From Doris montereyensis (Eukaryota > Mollusca > Gastropoda > Nudibranchia > Dorididae), in assembly GCA_037039925.1 (NCBI GenBank), contig JAXRKP010000553.1:41001-105000 (forward strand): DNA of 64,000 nt, read 5' to 3'. Every line of letters begins with the position of its first letter. The stretch's first letter is position 1. The notes under the pieces were generated by a model. That model was given only the letters and a program-made list of their open reading frames with translations, made no database searches and was not told the DNA's origin. Both the position numbers and the translations under genes were made by a program. This document shows, one piece after another, positions 55,406-64,000 of this stretch.

Positions 55406-56186
55406 TACTCAAATGGAGCCAATAACAACTTTAATATTTATCTTATTCTTTGAAATTAAAAAAAGTTTCTTTGAAAAGATCAAAACTGTCCACTATGGTC
55501 AACGTAATTTAATAATAATAGTGAAGTTTTCGTTCCTAAACAATTGCCATCAATACCCTACCCACTAACACTCACTACATAGACACACACACACACACAC
55601 ACACAAACACGCACACACATTTTCCAGTCTTATCAAGAAGAATGAATTAACCACAAACGAAAATTTCTGTAGCTTGTGGTTTTTGTTTGATGTGTACTGA
55701 TGTTCTCTTGTAGTTCTGTATTGTTTATCTTCTGTCGCTGTCACTGACTGACATTTCTGAGAGACAGATAGACAGACAAAGAGAGATAGACAGATTTCAT
55801 CTTTTTTGACATAACCACAGTTATCCCCCTTGCTCCGACCTTTCCAACATTAGATTAGACTTAAGAGTGTAGTGCTAGAATTGACTTCACCCAACCCTTA
55901 CAGGATACATTCGCAGTTTAATTCTTTGTGCAAGTACAAGGTCACAATTAAATTGTATATCCTTTATCCCTTTGTGCGTTTAATTTAATAGCGTCCTCTA
56001 TTTTACTATCTCTATTCTTTACTGCCTGTATCCTGGTACTTATTTACATCAGACCAAGCAAGCAAAGCAAATATCATGACAGGTAGATTTTTATACACAT
56101 TCAACCGTAGTTCCCGTGGTCACAAATTGTAGACCCATTGTGACAAGATGTGACGTCATCTGGGCCATGAACGGGATAATTTAATT
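55406..56186. other. Unassigned spacer
   Basis: Includes a (CA)n run (about 55,583-55,618) and a gacagata run near 55,765-55,790. No gene seen. Confidence 0.5.
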
Positions 56187-57441
56187 CAGTAGAAATACTT
56201 TAAACCGAAATTTTGGGACCCTCTAAACCATTTTGGTTTAAAGGTGTTTTGGTTTAAAGCAAGTTCCCTTTTTTGCGATGTTTTTAAAGGGGGTAACTAT
56301 GTTTGGATTGGGTTGTTTCCCTTTTGACAAAAGTTTTGTTAATGTCGATGAATAAAGAGGCCCTCTTGGTGACCATAATAATATAATTGTTTTGATTGTT
56401 GGTTTGTTGTTTTTTGGGGGGGTTTTGTTTGTTTTTTTGTTTTATTTTTATTTTTCCCATTCATACTCTCATTCACACTTAATACAGAATTTTCTTTGTA
56501 CACCGGCGAAACTTCGTTTTTTCACGAGCCTTTGTAGCCTCTCCCTGTCCTTCAAAATGGTTGATAATGTTCAGTTCGGGATGCCGTGCTTTTTACATAT
56601 CTCCGTCTTGTTTAATTTCTTTTCGTCCACTTTCGAAAGAATATTGAGTTTAAACTCCAATGTGTATGCACAGTGCTTTCTTTTAGACATCTTTGACTGG
56701 CTGAATTAAAACTAAAAAAAAACAGAAATGATCAAAAGTTATAGTGATAGTGATAGTGAAAATAAATTAAATGAATGATGCACAGCGACTGGGAGACGTA
56801 GTGAATGGAAATGAAACGCATCAATGCTAAACTCTACACACCCCTATCCCCATGTTGAAAAAGGCCTAAAACAAAGCGGACACACACACAAATGCGCGCG
56901 AACACACATACCAATGAGCACACACTTAAACGGCGTACCAATGCGAAGCTATATACACTACACTTAGGCCTTACTACGTGCTTACAACACTATACACTTA
57001 CCACGAGCAAGCAAGACCATTTCGCCTGCGTACTGCGTGTTTCTACATCCCCACCTCCCCCTTCCCGTGCCAGTCCCCCGCTGTCTTCCCTTTTCGACGT
57101 AAGTCTAGTCTAAGCGATGTGCGGTGATTGAAGGGTTTGACTACCAGTACCAGTACCACCCCCTCCTCTTCATCTCCTCAGTTACGCTCTTTATTTCATA
57201 TCACTAGGCATTACGTTGACCATGTGTGACCCCTTTGCGGAATTATTGAATTTGAAGAGGATGAAACGAAAGAAAAAGGGGGAAAGTTGTTTCGGTTTAA
57301 AGACATTTGCGCTTAGAACCATTTCGGTTTATCATACGAACTGATACAAAGATAAAGAAGAAACTTGTACAATTTATCAATTTCTTTGCGGTTCATCGAT
57401 TTTTTCGGTTTAGCTTCTTTCGGTTTAAAGTATTTCTACTG
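56187..57441. mobile_element. 1.25-kb DNA transposon with perfect 24-bp terminal inverted repeats
   Basis: 56,187-56,210 begins cagtagaaatactttaaacc. 57,418-57,441 is its exact reverse complement over 24 bases. Subterminal tttggtttaaag/tttcggtttaaag words repeat near both ends (56,228-56,265; 57,290-57,345). Interior frames (56,392-56,709 and 56,892-57,113) lack a transposase core I can name. Ends starting CAGT with AT-rich inner repeats suggest a pogo/Tigger-type non-autonomous element. Target duplication is not clear. Confidence 0.82.
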
Positions 57442-58374
57442 TATATGCTTTTTACGATAAATAAAAAAATTTAAAAACATCCAAACTCACAACCTCCTCA
57501 ATCTCCCAAGAAAGAAAAAAATACCCAAAACAGCCCCTCCCCTTTTTCCCCTTTCCTGAAAAGAACAACAATCCAATGATAATAAAAAAAGCAAACGTGT
57601 AACAGTATTAAGACCCATCTAAAAACCCATACAATTTCAATCCACAGAACAAGAAAAGACCCATTGCTAACTCATACTCATAACAAAACAAAAGTACAGA
57701 ACAATGACAAAAGCAAAAGCAAATTATAAAGAAGTCAATGCAAACCATAATAAAACAGATCAGACAACGACAACAACAAACAAAAAGCAAATTATAAAGA
57801 AGTCAATGCAAACCATAATAAAACAGATCAGACAACAACAACAAAAACAAAAAGTAAATGAAAATCACAACAAAGCAAAACAATGCAACCAAACATAAAC
57901 AAAAAAACAATCTAAAAGAACAAAGAAAAAAACAGCTCACATTTCACAAAAACCAAAAAACAAAGCAATGTGACGACATTAAAATGTCAGAAACATGATT
58001 TTTTTTTTTTTTCATTGTTCAATATTGTTTTTAATGTATTATTATTATTATTATCAACACAGCACATAACATTGAATTATGCTGTCATTTCTCAAGATTC
58101 CTTTGTCAACAGGTTAAAAAGAAAAACGAAATCAGGTTGGATTTGAAGGAATACATTAATACAATGTACATTGAAGGAACTTGCTCATTAATTAAGATAA
58201 GAAAGAAAATTATGTACACATTACAAAATCTTTATGGAGAGAAACCCATACAATTGTGAAAATATTAAGAAGTTATAATATCTAAAAGAAAGTTTCACAA
58301 TGTTATGATTTATTTTATTCTTTATTTAAAAAATAATGTCAAAACTGTACAGCTATAATTATCATTAATTCCCC
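57442..58374. other. AT-rich spacer with a 68-bp direct repeat
   Basis: At 57,713-57,855 a segment (aaattataaagaagtcaatg, caaaccataataaaacagat, cagacaac) occurs twice, 68 bp apart. Poly-A, poly-T and ATT runs lie near 57,900-58,055. No gene seen. Confidence 0.6.
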
Positions 58375-61030
58375 CCAATCTTCCATTACTAGAGTGTAGT
58401 TCTAGAACTGATTCCCAGCAACCTTCCATCACTAGAATGTAGACCTAGGACTAAATCCCCCTCCTCCCCCCCCCCCCAACCTTCCATCACTAGAATGTAG
58501 ACCTAGAACCAACTCCCCCTCCCCCCCCCCCAACCTTCCATCACTAGAGCGTAGTTCTATAACTGATTCCCAGCAACCTTCCATCACTAGAATGTAGACC
58601 TAGGACTAAATCCCCTCCCCCCCCCCCAACCTTCCATCACTAGAATGTAGACCTAGAACTAACTCCCCTCCCCCCCCCCCCAACCTTCCATCATTAGAAT
58701 GTAGACCTCAGGTCTAAATAGACCTAGGACCCCCGCAACCTTCCATCACTAGAATGTAGACCCAGAACCAACTCCCCCAGCCTTCCCCCCCCTAACCCCA
58801 ACCTTCCATTACTAGAATGTAGACCTAGGACTAACTCCTCCCCCATCCCTAATCTGTAGACCCCATCCCAACTTTCCATCATTAGAGTGTAGTTCTAGTG
58901 AACTAACCACTTTCCCAGTAACCTTCCATCACTAGAATGTAGACCTACGACTAACTTTCCCCACCTTCCTTCCCTAGAATGTAGACCTAGAACTAACTTC
59001 CCCCACCCTCCTTCCCCCAACCTTCCATCTTTAGAGTGTAGTTCTAGAACTAATTTCCAGTAACCTTCCATCACTAGAGTGTAGACCTAGGACTAACTTC
59101 CCCCAACCTTCCATCACTAGAATAGACCTAGAACTAACTTCCCCCAGCCTTCCATCACTAGAATGTAGACCTAGCACTAACTTCCCGCAACCTTCCATCA
59201 CTAGAATAGACCTAGAACTGACTTCCGCCACCTTCCATCCTAATCTGTAGATAGTTAGAACTAACTTTCCGCAACCTTCCATCACTAGAGTGTAGTAGAA
59301 CTAACTTCCCCTAATTTCAAGTTAACATAGAATCCCCCACCTTCCATCACTAGAGTATGTAGACTAGAGAAATAGAACTAATTTCCCCACCCTTAAATCC
59401 TAGAGTGTAGACTCAGAACTAACTTCCCCCACCCTTCCTTCCCTAGAGTATAGACCTAGAACTAACTTCCCCCCCACCCTTCCTTCCCTAGAGTGTAGAT
59501 ATACAACTAACTTCCCCACCCTTCCATCACTAGAGTATAGATATAGAACTAACTTCCCCCACCCTTCCATCACTAGAGTATAGATATATAGAACTAACTT
59601 CCCCACCCTTCCATCACTAGAGTATAGATATAGAACTAACTTCCCCCACCCTTCCATCACTAGAGTACAGATATAGAACTAACTTCCCCACCCTTCCATC
59701 ACTAGAGTATAGATATAGAACTAACTTCCCCCACCCTTCCATCACTAGGGTGTAGATATAGAACTAACTTCCCCCACCCTTCCATCACTAGAGTATAGAT
59801 ATAGAACTAACTTCCCCACCCTTCCATCACTAGAGTGTAGATATAGAACTAACTTCCCCCACCCTTCCATCACTAGAGTATAGATATAGAACTAACTTAC
59901 CCCACCCTTCCATCACTAGAGTGTAGACCTAGAACTAACTTCCCCCACCACCCTTCCATCACTAGAGTGTAGACCACAACTAACTTCCCCCACCCTTCCA
60001 GCACTAGAGTGAAGATCTAGAACTAACTTCCCCCACCCTTCCATCACTAGAGTGTAGATATAGAACTAACCCCCCACCCTTCCATCACAAAAGTGTAGAT
60101 ATAGAACTAACTTCCCCCACCCTTCCATCACAAGAGTACAGATATAGAACTAACTTCCCCCCACCCTTCCATCACTAGAGTGGATATAGAACTAACTTCC
60201 CCCCCACCCTTCCATCACTAGAGTATAGATATAGAACTAACTACCCCCACCCTTCCATCACTAGAGTGTAGATCTAGAACTAACTTCCCCCACCCTTCCA
60301 TCACTAGAGTGTAGATCTAGAACTAACTCCCCCACCCTTCCATCACTAGAGTGTAGATCCTAGAACTAACTTACCCCACCCTTCCATCACTAGAGTGAAG
60401 ATCTAGAACTAACTTCCCCCACCCTTCCATCACAAGAGTGAAGATCTAGAACTAACAGCCCACCCTACCATCACAAAAGTGTAGATCTAGAACTAACCCC
60501 ACCCTTCCATCACAAAGTGTAGATCTAAATTAACTTCCCCCACCTTCCATCACAAAAGTTAGATCTAGAACTAACTTCCCCCACCCTTCCATCACTAGAG
60601 ATTAGATCTAGAACTAACTTGCCCAACCTTCCATCACTAGAGTGTAGATCTAGAACTAACTTCCCCCACCCTTCCATCACTAGAGTGTAGATCTAGAACT
60701 AACTTCCCCCACCCTTCCATCACTAGAGTGTAGATCTAGAACTAACTTCCCCCACCCTTCCATCACTAGAGTGTAGATCTAGAACTAACTTCGCCCACCC
60801 TTCCATCACAAGAGTGTAGATCTAGAACTAACTTTCCCCCTAGAACTAACTTCGCCCACCCTACCATCACTAGAGTGTAGATCTAGAACTAACTTCCCCC
60901 ACCCTACCATCACTAGAGTGTAGATCTACAACTAACTTCCCCCACCCTTCCATCACTAGAGTGTAGATCTACAACTAACTTCCCCCACCCTACCATCACT
61001 AGAGTGTAGATCTACAACTAACTTCCCCCA
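58375..61030. repeat. 43-bp minisatellite (about 60 units)
   Basis: Unit cttccatcactagagtgtag, atctagaactaacttccccc, acc. The first kilobase has longer, C-run-bearing units (aatgtagacctaggactaaa), the middle uses tagatatagaac, and the end is tagatctagaac. Variants are grouped, so the array grew by local duplication. Confidence 0.93.
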
Positions 61031-61393
61031 ACTTTGTTGTTCATCCTTTGCCAGGCGTGCTTCTTCCTTTTGTGTTGTTTTTTTTGGTTCTGGTCTGCTA
61101 CGATACCTTGTCTCACCATGATAGATGTGATGATGTTGACAATCTTGACAAGGGAAAAAAAACACACACACACATGTAAATATGACAATCATACACGTAA
61201 TAAGACAACATTGATAATGATATCTAAGCACAAAGGAATCAAATCTCTGTGTTAGGAACGAAGACATTATGTAATAACAATACATATGACAAAACAAACC
61301 AATTATTTAACTTCTTGACCCAATCAATTATCATTCCAAGACGAGAAAGGAACACTGTTTCACACGGGAGGCCATGTTAATAATACTAATTAT
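61031..61393. other. Spacer between the array and the mariner element
   Basis: No gene. Contains an (AC)n run (61,162-61,173). Confidence 0.45.
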
Positions 61394-61689
61394 ACAGGGT
61401 GATTATAAAAACCGTACCCAATTTCGGACCTAAATAGTTATTTAGCGTAAATCTCTTGAGAAAAACTCATATTTTAGTGGTTTAAGTTGCATTGTATCAT
61501 CAAGTTTTATTTAGTATCACTAGTATCAGTTGGTATCAGAGACACCTAGTGTGCGACGTGCCAGTTGCTTGGAAAACTTTGATAAAGTGATCAAGCTCAG
61601 CCCAGACTCTCTGCAGCATAATATTATTAATATTATATGTCGTATTAATATCTGGTGTGGTCGAGAGAAGTAGGCGTGAGCGTCTGGCG

Positions 61690-61815
61690 GGTGCCAGATT
61701 CTGCTTCTTTTCTTTTCACTCTGTCATTTCTCGCTTCTCTTTCATTTGTTGTTTCCCTCTGAATTCATCCTGAGATCAGCGTCATATGGTGGACAGGGTA
61801 ACTTTCAATTAAACA
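61690..61815. repeat. Interspersed repeat (family E) within the mariner remnant
   Basis: ttctgcttcttttcttttca, tttgttgtttccctctgaat, tcatcctgagatcagcgtca and actttcaattaaacaaa match the family order. It lies between the transposase C-terminus and the presumed terminal repeat. Confidence 0.65.
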
Positions 61816-62129
61816 AAAACAAACGAGAGTAGGCCTACTGCTCCAGTGATATGTCCGTGCAAATCGTCCAGGGTTACTGCTAATGGAGGAACATAAACTT
61901 TGTCCTTGAAGTCCCTCCCTCACAGGAAGAAAAAAGTCACAAACAGGCAAGTCTGGTGACCTCGGGGGCGACTTGCAAAACATCGCGTCTTGTCAAGCAC
62001 TGCCAAGTCAGTCCACCTATTTGACAAAACATCATTGAGAAATATGCGACCGTTAAGATGCCACTTGCCAGTGCGATGTTGCCCCATCTTGTTGAAAAAC
62101 GTAGTCCCTCTCTGCAGCTAGGTGTGGAA

Positions 62130-63650
62130 TGAACATCTTGGACAGCATTTCCATGCAATCTTGACGACCAGTAACGGTTTGCCCACCATTTCCATGCAAT
62201 CTTGACGACCAGTAACGGTTTGCCCACCATTTCCATGCAATCTTGACGACCAGTAACGGTTTGCCCACCATTTCCATGCAATCTTGACGACCAGTAACGG
62301 TTTGCCCACCATTTCCATGCAATCTTGACGACAAGTAACGGTTTGCCCACCATTTCCATGCAATCTTGACGACCAGTAACGGTTTGCATAACATTTCCAT
62401 GCAATCTTGACGACCAGTAACGGTTTGCCCACCATTTCCATGCAATCTTGACGACCAGTAACGGTTTTGCCCACCATTTCCATGCAATCTTGACGACCAG
62501 TAACGGTTTGCCCACCATTTCCATGCAATCTTGTTTGCCCACCATTTCCATGACCACCAGTAACGGTTTGCATAACGTTTCCATGCAATCTTGACGACCA
62601 GTAGCGGTTTGCCCAACATTTCCAGGCATTGATGACGACCAGTAGCGGTTTTGCGTAACATTTCCATACAATCTTGACGACCAGTAACGGTTTGCATAAC
62701 GTTTCCATGCAATCTTGACGACCAGTAACGGTTTGCATAACGTTTCCATGCAATCTTGACGACCAGTAACGGTTTGCATAACGTTTCCATGCAATCTTGA
62801 CGACCAGTAACGGTTTGCATAACATTTCCATGCAATCTTGACGACCAGTAACGGTTTGCATAACGTTTCCATGCAATCTTGACGACCAGTAACGGTTTGC
62901 ATAACGTTTCCATGCAATCTTGACGACCAGTAACAGTTTTGCGTAACATTTCCATACAATCTTGACGACCAGTAACGGTTTTGCGTAACATTTCCATACA
63001 ATCTTGGCGACCAGTAACGGTTTTGCGTAACATTTCCATACAATCTTGACGACCAGTAACAGTTTGTGTTACATTTCCATGCAATCTTGGCGACAGGCAA
63101 CGGTTTGCGTAACATTTCCATGCAAATTTGACGACCAGTAAAGGTTTGCGTAACATTTCCATGCAATCTTGGCGACAGGCAACGGTTTGCGTAACATTTC
63201 CATGCAAATTTGACGACCAGTAAAGGTTTGCATAACATTTCTATGCAATATTGACGACCAGTAACGGTTTGCATAACATTTCCATGCAATATTGACGACC
63301 AGTAACGGTTTGCATAACGTTTCCATGCAATCTTGACGACCAGTAAAGGTTTGCGTAACATTTCCATGCAATCTTGACGACCAGTAACTGTTTGCCCAAC
63401 ATTTCCAGGCATTGATGACGACCAGTAACTGTTTGCCCAACATTTCCAGGCATTGATGACGACCAGTAACTGTTTGCCCAACATTTCCAGGCATTGATGA
63501 CGACCAGTAACGGTTTGCCCAACATTTCCAGGCATTGATGACGACCAGTAACGGTTTGCCCAACATTTCCAGGCATTGATGACGACCAGTAACTGTTTGC
63601 CCAACATTTCCAGGCATTGATGACGACCAGTAACGGTATGCTCAACAAAG
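62130..63650. repeat. 41-bp array inside the mariner transposase
   Basis: About 37 units of 41 bp (cttgacgaccagtaacggtt, tgcccaccatttccatgcaa, t). On the minus strand one frame of each unit reads TVTGRQDCMEMLGK, the TVTG-x-x-x-x-LDML block of mariner transposases. Because 41 leaves a remainder in thirds, three units (123 bases) rotate through all frames. No frame contains a stop, so a 601-codon minus-strand frame exists without being a gene. Sub-blocks (cccacc, cataac, gcgtaa, cccaac) are grouped. Confidence 0.94.
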
Positions 63651-63745
63651 AAGAAAGGACTATGCCCTGCGCGCACCGCTCCGGTACTGCTCAGAATCAG
63701 AAGGCATTCAGTTTGAGGAGGAGGTGAGGGGGTCACGTTCACTTT

Positions 63746-64000
63746 CGGGTTGGTTTTAATGGCATGTGGGTTGGCAATGCCCTATATCCTCATTTGATTT
63801 GTATGGGTCAAAGGTTACAATTTGAGATATTTGACGTAACTATAGTTGCAAATGTATTACAGTAAATTTCGACGTTATAATAGTAATCCCTCACGTTATG
63901 TTAGAATTAACACCCCAATTCTTGCATAAGCAGCACCAATTGAACCCCCTCCCCCTCTGCCCCCATCACCCACATCCTAACCATCCACCAACACGTCATA
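63746..64000. other. Unassigned end of window
   Basis: About 250 bp with no feature I can support. It ends in C-rich sequence. Confidence 0.4.

Larger units (their letters stand above)
61394..63745 (-). pseudogene. mariner-like DDE transposase remnant with internal array
   Basis: Minus strand order: SPFFFVEHTVTG (about 63,660-63,625), the array, then MFIPHLAAERDY, FQQDGATSHW (about 62,097-62,056; second catalytic Asp), DVLSNRWTDLAVLD in shifted frames, PPRSPDLPVCDFFL (about 61,968-61,926; third catalytic Asp), and a degenerate VYVPPL-like tail. Typical mariner transposases read TVTG-x-x-YLDML then about 20 residues to FQQDGA. A family E repeat interrupts the 3' part (61,690-61,815). The end at 61,394 (acagggtgattataaaaacc) resembles a mariner terminal repeat; the opposite end was not located. 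Confidence 0.85.

Noticed and set aside
61937..63742. 601-codon minus-strand open frame
   Set aside because: It is the translation of a 41-bp array that happens to lack stops in all three minus frames; only its two ends carry transposase motifs.

Overview
The window is eukaryotic. It holds one large spliced gene with GT..AG introns, set among tandem repeats, microsatellites, tRNA-derived SINEs and the remains of LINE, hAT, mariner, piggyBac and terminal-inverted-repeat elements. Short exons, multi-kilobase introns packed with minisatellites, and interspersed families of this type suggest a marine invertebrate, probably a mollusc or other lophotrochozoan. This is inference; nothing here fixes the species.

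The one host gene I can support is on the + strand, from about 24,745 to 53,835. I reconstruct eight exons from reading frame, splice sites and matching intron phase. A large exon encodes nine zinc fingers, all C-x2-C-x12-H-x5-H (the U1/matrin/JAZ type, often binding double-stranded RNA). It runs straight into the start of an SF2 helicase of the RIG-I/Dicer class: PRPYQ, PTGTGKT, a WKHDVIVTTA motif, DEVH, GLTAS, a HEL2i-like insertion, ALVLVQER, NILVATS and RGRARKKG. The likely product is a double-stranded-RNA-recognising helicase, so a candidate innate immune or RNAi factor. The gene starts upstream of the first exon I see, because the exon enters mid-codon. About 13 one-base frame shifts interrupt it, with no independent nonsense codons, so either the assembly carries uncorrected indels or the gene is a young pseudogene.

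Layout: 1-6.7 kb holds minisatellites, SINE pieces and a CR1/Rex1-like LINE fragment. At 7.6-10.2 kb lies a reverse-strand hAT transposase carrying two internal tandem arrays. A 50-bp array fills 10.5-12.2 kb. CT and ACT microsatellites and a head-to-head SINE pair follow to 13.7 kb. A decayed reverse-strand LINE occupies 14.7-17.7 kb, and a small inverted-repeat DNA transposon 20.4-21.2 kb. The helicase gene spans 24.7-53.8 kb, with 7 kb of related arrays in one intron and LINE and piggyBac remains in another. A 73-bp array lies at 54.1-55.3 kb, a DNA transposon with perfect 24-bp ends at 56.2-57.4 kb, a 43-bp array at 58.4-61.0 kb, and a mariner-like transposase with a 41-bp internal array at 61.4-63.7 kb.

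The second notable theme is that several minisatellites sit inside transposon coding sequence and repeat a recognisable transposase or LINE motif. They appear to have arisen by local amplification within transposable elements.
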